A stretch of 64,000 bases of DNA from Uranotaenia lowii (Eukaryota > Arthropoda > Insecta > Diptera > Culicidae), in NCBI RefSeq assembly GCF_029784155.1, contig NC_073693.1, forward strand, positions 224,021,094-224,085,093, read 5' to 3'. Positions 43,823 to 54,611 of this stretch are shown in pieces (the stretch's first letter is position 1; the number at the start of each line of letters is the position of its first letter). Under the pieces are notes generated by a model that had not been told where the DNA came from, did no database searches, and worked only from the letters and a program-made list of their open reading frames with translations. The translations under genes and the position numbers were made by a program.

Positions 43823-43838
43823 AATAAAGCCCTTTATT
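43823..43838. terminator. Back-to-back polyadenylation signals of OBP (+) and COQ8 (-)
   Basis: AATAAA on plus at 43823-43828 and AATAAA on minus at 43838-43833. Each lies beyond the other gene's expected cleavage point, so the 3' UTRs of the convergent genes probably overlap. Confidence 0.7.
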
Positions 43839-43845
43839 AGCAAGC

Positions 43846-45220
43846 TTATCCGAATTGGTACTGTTTGTGGATTTCGTGGAACAGCGGTTTGCAATCGATT
43901 TTGGCATTCAGCCGGGCGCACAACAGAAACACCCCAGATAACTTTCGGTGCAGGGAGTAGATTTCTTCTGGGGGAGGGCAAAGCCGTTCGGCTATCATGA
44001 CTGGAACGAGGGCCGCTATTTTTTGGTCGTACTCTGCCGTCCGAATTCGAATTCTCCCTCGACGCTGAACACTTCACCCAGGATGAGCACCGCGTCTATG
44101 TGGGCATTTTCCATAGCCGGCGATTCATATCCGGTCAGGAATCCCATCTTTCGGGAAAGCTCCAAGATTTGCTGCCGATCGTTGCGAGTGGCGGCTTCGA
44201 TTACCTGAAGAAAAAAAACGGATTAATTAATTATTTTCGAAGTATGCTTTTTGATTTATCGAAATAATTTTGAGACAAACTGACATTCGTATCAAATTAA
44301 ATAGAGTTTTGTTGTAAACTGCCCTATTTAAAATTTATTATCCACGTATATCTAGCTATAAAAAAATTGATAAAAGAAAAACATTTTTTAAGGCTATACA
44401 TATAAAAGAAAGTATTTAACAATCGGAGGAAATATTGGAGTGATAAGGTTTGCTTGTAAAATTTCCATCTATTTATATAAGTCCCTCAGAGCCAAGATTC
44501 TCTTCGATAAAAACGCGTTTAAAAGTTTTCGTTTTGTCCATTTCCCATACATTTTTCGAAAAGCTGCAGTTTTTTTTTTTGTTGCGTGACACAAATACTA
44601 CAAGGAGGTAAAGTGTCACTAATCATATGTACTCAGTATGAAGAAAAAAAAAAATTAAAAAAAATTACACCGCTACAGATTAAAATATGGAAAATCTTTT
44701 GGAATTATTAAATCAAAATTGATGATTTTCGTGAGTCGTAACGTAACGTAATTCAGTTCAATGCTAAAACAAAAAAAAATCAACTCACCCTCATATAATC
44801 GTCCATAAACGGTTTTGAGTAGAATCGCGTGGCCCCAAAATCGATCAACATGATCTGTTTCGTGTTAGAATCGTACAGGAAGTTGGACCAGTTGGGATCT
44901 GTTTGCATGCAGCGGAACGTGAACAGCTCACTCAGACACAGCTTCATCACCGCCCGTGCGATGTGATTACGATGCTCTTGGCTGGAAAATGTATGTTAAA
45001 ATTATAAAAGTTTGAGTTTGTTTTAAGTTGGGTTAGTTACCTCAGGTCAAAGCATTTATCCATCGGAACTCCTGGAACTAATTCTGTTGTAATGACATTC
45101 TTAGAAGTCAAACTTTTAATGACTTTTGGTACTCTGAATTCGGGCATATGAACGATCATCTCCCGAAAATGTTCGGTATACTCTGCTTCTCGGATGTAAT
45201 CCACCTCCCAAGAAAGCTCT
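43846..45220 (-). CDS. Coq8: COQ8/ADCK3 mitochondrial atypical kinase, C-terminal exons
   Basis: ABC1/UbiB-family atypical kinase/ATPase of the inner mitochondrial membrane that supports coenzyme Q biosynthesis. Exons (minus): 45220-45041 (cut by the gap), 44981-44789, 44204-43846. Visible: ELSWEVDYIREAEYTEHFRE, VITTELVPGVPMDKC, then MQTDPNWSNFLYD (metal-binding Asn loop) and LIDFGATRFY (DFG), then KMGFLTGYESPAMENAHIDA and RQSTTK, and finally the conserved C-terminus LCPPPEEIYSLHRKLSG...LLCARL. The last exon needs a shift after TTK: it reads into TAG, while the conserved tail is in the next frame. One extra A in the A6 run (T run 44019-44024) repairs it. N-terminal exons are absent from the window. 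Confidence 0.9.
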
Positions 45221-45720
45221 NNNNNNNNNNNNNNNNNNNNNNNNNNNNNNNNNNNNNNNNNNNNNNNNNNNNNNNNNNNNNNNNNNNNNNNNNNNNNNNN
45301 NNNNNNNNNNNNNNNNNNNNNNNNNNNNNNNNNNNNNNNNNNNNNNNNNNNNNNNNNNNNNNNNNNNNNNNNNNNNNNNNNNNNNNNNNNNNNNNNNNNN
45401 NNNNNNNNNNNNNNNNNNNNNNNNNNNNNNNNNNNNNNNNNNNNNNNNNNNNNNNNNNNNNNNNNNNNNNNNNNNNNNNNNNNNNNNNNNNNNNNNNNNN
45501 NNNNNNNNNNNNNNNNNNNNNNNNNNNNNNNNNNNNNNNNNNNNNNNNNNNNNNNNNNNNNNNNNNNNNNNNNNNNNNNNNNNNNNNNNNNNNNNNNNNN
45601 NNNNNNNNNNNNNNNNNNNNNNNNNNNNNNNNNNNNNNNNNNNNNNNNNNNNNNNNNNNNNNNNNNNNNNNNNNNNNNNNNNNNNNNNNNNNNNNNNNNN
45701 NNNNNNNNNNNNNNNNNNNN
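45221..45720. other. Assembly gap (500 N)
   Basis: Exactly 500 N, a conventional placeholder. On its left is a COQ8 exon, on its right a retrotransposon, so order and distance across it are unverified. Confidence 0.99.
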
Positions 45721-47827
45721 AGCTCCTCACTGTTTCTAGGGTTTCTCCTCCCATTCTTAAGTGGAGTTGTTTATCACTTTCTTTAAATAGCATTGCCTTT
45801 GTTTTTGAGCTATTAAGACGTAATCCTAACTCCGTAGCTTTTGCCATAAATCGGTTTATTTCAGATTGCATCTTGTTAATGGCCTTTTCTAAAGATTTTG
45901 CTTTGACAATTTTTAAAAAATCATCTGCAAACTGTAAAGTTGTTATATCTGGGTCGAGGTTTGTATTATGCAAAGAAGCTGTGTAAATATTGAATAAAAC
46001 AGGTGACATAACATCGCCCTGTGGTACTCCAGTACAAATAGTTTGGCTGACAATTCCTTGATCGGTGTGAATGAGGGTTTTCCGGTTGTTTAAAAAGTTG
46101 TAGATCCATGTGCATGTATCTTCGTTGAAACCATTTTGTATCATGATATTGTATAATTTATCAATGTCGACTGTGTTAAAAGCATTTGAAAAATCAAAGA
46201 AGACACCAATTGTGGTATAGTTGGCTCTTCGTGCTGCTTTGATTAGGTTTGTTGCATACGTAATACAATGCTCAGTAGACATACCTTTGCGAAAACCAAA
46301 AGATAAATCTGGGATGACATTGTTCTTTTCACACGTTTGTTGGATGTCTACTAATACTGCTGCATTTAATATTTTTACAACGGTTGGTAAAAGCGCTATA
46401 GGTCGGCTGGAACTTATTTCATTCGGTGGTTTGTTGGGCTTTAATATAGGGATAATTTTTATTTCCTTTAGGTGATCGTCTAGAGTTGCTTTTTGCCACA
46501 TTCCGTTTAGCAATTCTATTATTTTTGTAACTGATTGTAGATCTAAATTTTTTAATGCATTATAGTTTATATAGTCTGTACCTGGTGATGATGTTGGGGA
46601 TTTGTTTCTTATGAAGTTTTTCCAATGTCGATAGGTTAATATGGATGTTCTTGTATTGTTTGCTGGCGAGAGAGGTTCTCTGTAATTTGATGGGCCAAAG
46701 TTGCTGGTGAGAAACTGTGAAGCCATATCCTTGCTGGTGTTTATAGAATTGTTTTTAGGGTTGGTAACAGGGAGGAATTTTAATCGTCTAACGAGTTTCC
46801 AATTTTCATGTGAATTTCTAGGATCAATGGAGCTGGAGAGTTCTATCATTTTGTTTTTAATGTGTTCAAGTTTGGATTTCAAGAAAATAGCAGAAGATCT
46901 TTTCCAAAAAACTAGGTTTTCACTACTACAGCATTGATTGTAACTACGTAGTGCGTTTTGTTTTTGTTCATAGAGCTGTGACAACTCCGAGCTCCAGTAA
47001 TATTTTGGTGTATGTTTGCTTATTTTTTTGTGTTTTTTAGTTATATTTTGGGAAAGTTTAGACAGATCTTTCAAGTCTTCGAATTCCCAGTGCTCAACCT
47101 GTGCCATTTCCTCCGATATTTTTTGTTTATCATAGTAGTATTTTTGTTTACGGTTTATCCTTAAATCCAGACAGATCTCAATAAATAGGTGTCCACTTCC
47201 TCCGAAATTTTTATCAACAACTTTCCATTGAACCACATTAAATAAATTAAGAGAACACAATGTTAAATCTATAGCACTAGATCTTTGATTGGAAACTGGA
47301 GGAATGTAAGTTACAGCTCCATTGTTCAATAGTAATAAATTAGCTCCTATTATGGCATCATGTACAATTGTCCCTTTACCGTTTGACTCTTGGCATCCCC
47401 ATATTACATTATGACTGTTAAAGTCACCTCCTACTACTACTTTACCGAATCTAGCTGTTTCGTTAAAGAGTGTTGTTATGGCTGTTTCTAAATTATCGTT
47501 TGATATTCTTGGGTTCACATAGACGACTACTAGAGCCAGATCTAATTTAGGTATGAATATTCCGAGTGTTTCAAAATCGTCTGTTGTTTGTAATTGAATG
47601 TTGTCAAATTTAAATTCCTCCTTCAAGAATATTGCTACTCCTCCATACCCGTCAGCACGGGGTGCCAGATGTCGATGGTAGCCTTGAATATTCCATCGTA
47701 AAGTAGAAATCTGTTCTGGTTTGACCCAGATTTCCGAAAGCAATGCTGCATCATAATTTTGGGTATACAGTTCGTGTGTCAGTTCGTTTTTGTTTCGATA
47801 TAAACTTTGAATATTTGCCTGTAACAC
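45721..47827 (-). CDS. I/LOA-like non-LTR ORF2: endonuclease-reverse transcriptase, C-terminus lost in gap
   Basis: Endonuclease motifs: LQANIQSLYRNKNEL, ALLSEIWV, GGVAIFLKEEF, VVGGDFNSHNVIWG, SSAIDLTLCS and GGSGHLFIEI. RT motifs: SSPGTDYINYNALKN, SSRPIALLPTVVKILNAAV, IGVFFDFSNAFNTVDIDKLY, TGVPQGDVMSPVLFNIY and the catalytic LQFADDFLKI. The EN/RT style fits I/LOA-type elements, which usually carry an RNase H that would lie in the gap. The frame is open upstream to a stop overlapping the ORF1 stop region but has no ATG before FKVLQANIQS, so it may depend on reinitiation or a non-AUG start. Confidence 0.85.
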
Positions 47828-47847
47828 CTTGAAATCGCCGGTGAAAA

Positions 47848-49274
47848 TTATTTATCTCCTGCAGATCCTAGCATTTTATTTAATTCACCCAAGATGCAAG
47901 CTGATATTTCTCCTCCTTTTGTGCCATGTGGTTTCATAATAGTTTCTAATTTCATGCTAATTGTTGAAATTATTTGTTTCAGTTCTTCTTGTGATTGTTT
48001 TTTAATTGTTTCCTCAATTTCCTTTTTAAACCTCTCTAGCTCTCCTGTTTTATACTTATTGAACATCCCTATGCCTCTTGTTTCCTCTTTTTCTTCTTCC
48101 ATTTTACGTTTTTTGGCGAATTCATTTTGATTTAATCCCAAAATACTGGCCACTCCTGGTACACTATCTGTTTCTACATTAAGTTTGTTTGGTTCTTTAT
48201 TTTCTTTTTTAGATCTATTTCTCTTGTCGTTTGAACTCCACTCACTGCGCTTTGGTTGGAGTTGTTGTGGAAAATTACGCCCACTAGCTGCAACTCTGGA
48301 GTATGATTCTGCAATTGTTGGAAAATCCTCTGTAGTCCTCAAAACGTCAAACATATTTTCAGTTGGAACCTCGTAGTACTGCCTTGCCTCCTGATAAGTC
48401 ATGCATTTCTTGGCCATTATTGCTTGTAAGTCGTTTTCTTTCTTCCATCTAGGACACACTCTGTCAGTCGTCTTATGATTAGAATTTGGACAGTACAAAC
48501 ATTTTAAAACGTTACAAGAATTTCTGTCGAGTGTTCTACAGCACATGACATACATTTTTCAATCAACGCTTTACAATTTTTGGACAAGTGGTTATAACGA
48601 AGACATTTAAAACAGATTATCGGTTTTCTAATGTACGGTTGGACTTTGTGTATCACAGAATATATACTGATGTCATTTGGCAAAGTATTAGTACGGAAAA
48701 CTACACCCATTTTATATGTGGGTTCCTTTTTCTTGTCTTTATAGCGATGCATTCGAAAAACGGAATCTATTTCTGCTTTGGCCTTGATAAAGTGTTTAAC
48801 TTCTTCGTCTTTCATTTCAAGTGGTATACCAGAAATAACTCCTGTCACCGTGACGAATTGTTTTGGAATATAAGATTTGAATCCCTGTAGATTTAGATTC
48901 TGGCAATTTGCCAATCTGTTGGCATCTTTAATATTTCCTACGTACACTGTTACTTTATTTCTAGCTGTCTTCCTGATATCATCGATACATTTGTCAAAAC
49001 CATTTTGGTGTAGCATTATTCCTATTTGTAATCTGTTAACAACTTTTCGTTTTTCTACATCTGTGTTCTCTACTATTACGCGATACGGACGGCAATCCCC
49101 ATTTTGGTAATTGTAGTTTTTAAATATTTTTCTACTTGCTGCGTCGACGTGATCCTTTCCTCTGCTGGTTGTTTCCATGTCTTCTTCCATCCTTTCTTGT
49201 CCTGGATTTAGTATCGGTTGATTGAGGTTAAGTACTGATGCTGCTCCGTCTGGAGCAGCATCCTCGCCACTCAT
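47848..49274 (-). pseudogene. I/LOA-like ORF1 (gag-like), one frame break
   Basis: Start at 49274 (MSGEDAAPDGAASVLNLNQP). Central RNA-binding region (VTVTGVISGIPLEMKDEEV), then zinc knuckles CFKCLRYNHLSKNC and CMSCAVEHST...C, with the third (CLYCPNSNHKTTDRVC) in another frame. The upstream frame ends at 48504 (ILVTF stop). The downstream frame carries the rest, a coiled-coil tail ELERFKKEIEETIKKQSQEE, to 47848. One added A in AGAAATT (T run 48521-48523) would restore the Cys spacing of the second knuckle. ORF2 follows at once. Confidence 0.8.
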
Positions 49275-50068
49275 CTTAGTACGGTCACTTATTTATCACA
49301 GAAGGTATACTTGTGAATTTATCGCTAAAATTATCACAGTTCTTCTTAATAATAATGACAATACAACAGTTTAAAATAGCCAAAAATCCAAATTGAAAAA
49401 ACGAGCATCCACACTCTTTCAATGTAAACATTGCTTGTTTTTATTATTTTCTTTCCATCCTTCTGACACTTTAAGGGCTAACATCAAAGGGCTGACATCG
49501 CAGAGCGGGCTTCCAAAATAATGTGTTAATTTTACATGCTTACATTACTAATTTTCACCTCTGCTTTGACGTACATGCTGTGTACACTATAAGGGGTACA
49601 AGGACTTTACATGAAAAAGGAGTTAACCCAGTCTTTTCGGATAACGGGTCAAAACTACACTATAAGGGGTTGCGCCAGATGAGTGTGGGCTTTTGCGGAG
49701 ATGGAAGCTTGCATACAAGTGTAATAGGGTGTTCATATTTTGTTCTTGTTTATCATGTTATGGTGGTCAATCAGAATTTACAATTCGGAGTTAAAAATTA
49801 AAAGTATGGAATTGAGAAAATAAAATTAAGAATCTATAACTCAGAAATCAATACTCAAAGTTGGGAATTAAAAATCAATGTACAATGGCAAATTGAAACT
49901 CGCTGCACTATTTTTGTATTTTTCGATAAAAAATAGCAGTTTTTGGAAAGAGTTGTACCTAATCGGTTTTTTCAGAGTTAAATTCTGAATCTAGAATCCC
50001 GGAATTTGTTTTTTATTCCTCATTCCTTTTTTCTAAACACATTGCAAACCAAATACCAGATAGGTACC
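49275..50068. other. Interval between the I/LOA element and the LTR element
   Basis: Includes the 5' UTR of the I/LOA element (to about 49440) and AT-rich DNA with a repeated ACACTATAAGGGGT motif at about 49586 and 49659. No gene recognised. Confidence 0.4.
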
Positions 50069-51230
50069 AGTGGTAACCGATACATTTTTTTTCTTTCGCG
50101 TTCATTTGGTTTTTTTTAAGCGTTGCCAATAACCGCAACTACTTCTCCCAACTTAGTTTCGAGAATGACATGATTCAGCTCGGCATCAGTACACGCACGC
50201 AGTGTTACCACATCCAAATCTGTACCGCTCATCGAAAAAATCTTTTTCGTCTGTACCGAAAACTCAAAAATCTGTACCAAAGAAAAAAAAGTTCTGCATG
50301 AAATATGTTAATATGTGAAGAATTTGTTTCCTTATTTTTAATCTTTAAAAAAAATAAATACTTTATTTCACTAAGTACAGTTTTTTAGTTAAACTCTTTT
50401 TGTGAAACTCATTTATCATTTTTATTTTCTCTCTTGAAAAAACTGACATTAAAAAATATTTTTTAAAACAAACACTTTCTAATGTTCATGATGCTTGTAC
50501 ATAGTTTTACTAAAACGATTCTAGGGCGTCATATTTAATTCAACATTTTTCGATCCGCCGTTTAATCTTAAATAACTTCTCCTTTGGAAGATAGCGTCCG
50601 ATGTGTCAATACTCAGACGATTACGAACTTTGGTTTTATTGGCATTTACTTACGAGAAAATGCTCTCAACTACTGCTGACGAGTTGGGGATTATAATCAG
50701 ATATTTAATTATTTGTAGCAAATTTGGAAATCTTATTGTTTCATCGTGTACTTCCCAGTAAGAAACTACTATCGTCAGAATAATAATGGATAACTTTTGA
50801 CTTATTTTCTATAAAGTTTTCAATAAACTGGATGAAAGTCAAAAAATTCAAAAATCTGTACACATCTGTACCAAATTTTGAAAATCTGTCATCTGTACGT
50901 ACAGATTCTGTACCAAAAATGAGCTCAATAATCTGTACCTGTCTAGATAAATCTGTACATGTGGCAACCATGCACGCACGTTCGTTTTTCAATAATTCTA
51001 TCTTCATATTTACACGTTTGCTGAAAATCACTTGATTTGTCATAAATTATTAATCGTTCGAAAGTTTTGCGTAAATTATAACTTCGTATTAATATATCTG
51101 AAAATGGTTGCTTAATTTTATTATACTTATAACCAAATATCAGTTTATAAATATACAATGAAGAATATAATCACCATTAGACATTAGACAATTTTATTGA
51201 TTTCAACGGTTCCAACTCTAACCCACCACA
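50069..51230 (-). repeat. LTR copy with nested MITE (downstream LTR)
   Basis: Nearly identical to 57434-57813 outside the MITE; differences are a T-run length (8 vs 7) and CAATAATTC vs CATTAATTC. Ends ACCCACCACA at 51230. Confidence 0.8.
50200..50972. mobile_element. hAT-like MITE with 8-bp target duplication CACGCACG
   Basis: The ends are CAGTGTTACCACATCCAAAT and the complement of CATGGTTGCCACATGTACAG. CACGCACG at 50192-50199 and 50973-50980. The other LTR copy has a single CACGCACG at the same place (57556-57563) with no insertion, a direct empty-site control. Subterminal AATCTGTACC motifs are repeated many times in both orientations. Confidence 0.92.
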
Positions 51231-51289
51231 TTCGCTTCCTTCTCTACACTCGTTAAGATCAGAACTCTTAACTTAACATTCTTGAATAT

Positions 51290-53130
51290 GCACTGATATT
51301 TGAAGCTTAACTTTCAAAGCTTGGCTTTAAATTTTCAGTTCTTGACTCTCGATTTTCCATTCTTGACTCTATAACCTTGACGTTTGACGCTTAACTCTAG
51401 TACCTATGACTCTCAACGTTCGACCTTTGTAACTCGTATGACATATGACTCTTCTAACTCGTGTCGTATGACAAGATCTTAACTTTAGAACCTTGCCACT
51501 CGATTTTCAATGCATGTCTCTAAAACCTTGACGTTTGATGCGTGGCTCTTGAACTCATTACTCCAAACTTTTGACTATTGTAGATCGAATCTTGTCTTAT
51601 TACTCGTCGCGTATGATATTACTCCTTTGAACATTGACTCTACATTATCAATGCTGGACTCTAAAACCTCTATACCGTACTCAACTCTTGTACCTACACT
51701 GCAAAAAATCTACATTTTATTTGTATGTTTCTCTACACATACGATATCAAAATTGTTCTACATATCGATTTAATTAGCATAATATATTAATTATTACAAT
51801 CACACATAAACTTTATGTGTGATTAATTAATTAGTGAGTGTTTTAAAACGAGCGTGTAGAAGCTGTTCAAATAACATCGAACACGTTGTTCGATGAAATT
51901 TTACTATTTTCAAAATGGCTCGCACGATAACAAAACTTAATTTTCTGCGGTTCCTTGCATCGAAGCTAAGAAGAAAAAAACAATTTCTATCACAGTTCGT
52001 CGCGCTCGAAATGTCTCCTAAAAGCTTTATCCGAAAGGCAGCAAAATATGGCTTTAAGGCACCAACGATGAGAGGAAAAATCCATGCCAGAACTCGATGG
52101 AGATTCACAATTTCGATCTAAGGTAATGGATGATATATTAAGCAGCAATTGTAATCGAACGTTTCATCGTAAGTTTTTTGTTTCAGCTTCTGATTTTCGG
52201 TAAATTTGATATTGGCACAGATCGATAACAGCCAAATTAGAAGATGAGTGAGCAACTTTAAATTTCGACCTATTCGAAGGAGCAGCAGCTGAAGGAGGAA
52301 ATAGTTTCGGAAACCGCGGCAGTTATGGAAAGTGTTAAACTGTTAAGCTTGGGTGCACCTCAGTTAACAGCCGTTCCTGAACTTCTAATCCGAAGATCCG
52401 GAACAGCACGACAGCGGGAAAAAACATGCAAAAGTGCTACCCGTAGGCCTCCATCATGGTTGCTGTAAAAACGACAACGAAGATTTTTGAAAGTGCAATA
52501 ATTATCTCATTGTTTTTCCGAATCTTTCTTTTAAAAAGTGTAATAAAATATGCTTGCATTTTTGAATATCCATCGTGTTATTATTTTTATTGAAAGGAAA
52601 TTGAGAAAACAAACAGCTGAAAGGCTCATTATTGTGAAGTGCCTTACAATTAGCCTCTAAATGCCAAATTTTATAACATTAATTTGCCTCATACATGCAT
52701 TTTAAGTGTCACCACACATAACGTTTCTATGTTTTTTGGTATATGCGAAACACATAATTTTCATTAGGGAAACAAATTGCAAAAATCTATATAGGCTCAC
52801 ACATAGCCAGAATGTGTCGATTTCGTTGAGTGTATGACTCTCACCCTTAATTTTTGTCTTTTGATTCGCGGTCTATTCATTAGATCCTGATTTCAGCTTT
52901 GACTCTAGATTTCCTATTTTTGAACTCTTAAACCTTGACATTTGACTCTTGAACCTGATACTCTGAACTTTCGACTGTTGAAACTCAATACTTGTCTTTT
53001 ACCCGTGGCCTATGACAAAAAACTTTAAACTTTTGAGCCTTGACACTAGATTTCAACAGTTGTCTCTAGAATCTTCACATTCGATGCGTGACTTTTGGAC
53101 ATACGACTCTCAACCTTTGACAATTGCACA
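51290..53130. repeat. Diverged satellite of TTGACTCT-type motifs (interrupted)
   Basis: Irregular repeats of short phrases such as ACTCTTGACTCTCGATTTTC, AACCTTGACGTTTGA and CTATGACTCTCAA, older relatives of the regular 147-bp array at 53580-54610. Split by the TIR element at 51697-52832. Confidence 0.7.
51697..52832. mobile_element. TA-flanked TIR element inserted in satellite DNA
   Basis: Starts CACTGCAAAAAATCTACAT and ends with the complement of CACTCAACGAAATCGACACA. TA lies at 51695-51696 and 52833-52834. The satellite phrase GTACCTATGACTCTCAA at about 51404 shows the uninterrupted target. An ORF at 51915-52121 and spliced-looking pieces to about 52460 have no domain I recognise. Confidence 0.6.
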
Positions 53131-53212
53131 TCAACTTTTGTCTTATATTATCTCTTTCCTTGAAAATTGGATTTCGTGCAATGTTTTGCAGTCGCAGTTA
53201 TGAGTGCGCAGT

Positions 53213-53580
53213 CCAATTTAGTGCGCTGCGATTAATAGCTCGTGGCTGAGGTAACCTCTATTGATTTTCTTTCGCGTTCTTTCCCAAAACCGCGCAACCA
53301 ACAACGCAACATAAACTTTATCTTTCACGATAATTTTTCTAACGCGCAAACGACACCCGCACGCAACTACTATTCCCAAACATCGTTGAGAGAATGACAA
53401 TATTCAGGATTACACGCACATTCGTTTTCACGTAAACTCGTCAACTAACATTAACACAATTGGACACGATCACTTGTGTTCTAATCAATTTTAAACCATT
53501 CAAATGATTCGCGTAAGACATTACTTCGAATAAACATAACAGGAATTGGTGATTTAATTTATAAAATGTAAACTTTAAAC
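53213..53580 (-). repeat. Diverged third LTR-like copy
   Basis: Shares, in order, GAGGTAACCTCTATTGATTT / TTTCTTTCGCGTTC, CAACTACT.TTCCCAA, GAGAATGACA.TATTCAG, ACACGCAC.TTCGTTTT and a final ATAACTTC/ATTACTTC block with the two good LTR copies, but is perhaps 70% similar. Same orientation. Confidence 0.5.
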
Positions 53581-54610
53581 TCGTGGCCTAGACACTAGAC
53601 TCTTCACATTTGAACCTTGACTCTCGATTTTCAATTTCAAAGTGTGGAAACTTGACATTCGACGCATGAATCTTCAACCTATGACTCCATACTTTCATCT
53701 ATTGACTCTCAACTCTAGATGTTCAACTCGTGGCCTTGACACTGGACTCTTCACATTTGAACCTTGACTCTCGATTTTCAATTCCAAAGTGTGGAAACTT
53801 GACATTCGATGCATGACTCTTCAACCTATGACTCCTTACTTTCATCTATTGACTCTCAACTCGTGGTCTTGACACTAGACTCTTCACATTTGAACCTTGA
53901 CTCTCGATTATCAATTTCAAAGTCTAGAAACTTGACATTCGATGCCTGGCTCTTCAACCTATGACTCCTTACTTTCATCTAGTGACTCTCAACTCTAGAC
54001 TTTCAACTCGTGGCCTTGACACTAGACTCTTCACATTTGAACCTTGACTCTTCATTTTCAATTTCAAAGTCTGGAAACTTGACATTCGATGCATGACTCT
54101 TCAACCTATGACCCCTTACTTTCATCTATTGACTCTCAACTCTAGACTTTCAACTCGTGGCCTTGACACTAGACTCTTCACATTTGAACCTTGACTCTCG
54201 ATTTTCAATTTCAAAGTCTGGAAACTTGACATTTTATACTTGACTCTTCAACCTATGACTCCTTACTTTCATCTATTGACCCTCAACTCTTGAATTTAAA
54301 CTCGTGGCCTTGACACTAGACTCTTCACATTTGAACCTTGACTCTCGATTTTCAATTTCAAAGTCTAGAAACTTGACATTCGATGCCTGGCTATTCAACC
54401 TATGACTCCTTACTTTCATCTAGTGACTCTCAACTCTAGACTTTCAACTCGTGGCCTTGACACTAGAATCTTCACATTTGAACCTTGACTCTCGATTTTC
54501 AATTTCAAAGTCTGGGACTTGACATTTTATACATGACTCTTCAACCTATGACTCCTTACTTTCATCTATTGACTCTCAACTCTTGAATTTAAACTCGTGG
54601 CATTGACACA
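53580..54610. repeat. 147-bp satellite, seven units
   Basis: Units begin at about 53580, 53728, 53860, 54006, 54154, 54301, 54447 and a partial at 54593 with CTCGTGGCCTTGACACTAGA. Each contains CTTCACATTTGAACCTTGAC, TCAATTTCAAAGTCTGGAAA and CTATGACTCCTTACTTTCAT. The third unit is about 15 bp short. Each unit is built from TTGACTCT-like submotifs. Confidence 0.9.
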
Positions 54611-54611
54611 A

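Noticed and set aside
45148..45786. Plus-strand ORF across the gap
   Set aside because: Almost entirely N-derived; no domain on either side.
45116..47827. A single 903-codon ORF spanning the N gap
   Set aside because: It fuses the retrotransposon ORF2 to the antisense frame of a COQ8 exon through 500 unknown bases. The piece left of the gap is the wrong frame of COQ8.
50943..51158. Repeated ORF MYIYKLIFGYKYNK... (also at 57550-57741) as a gene pair
   Set aside because: It lies inside both LTR copies and has no domain; an incidental frame in the LTR.
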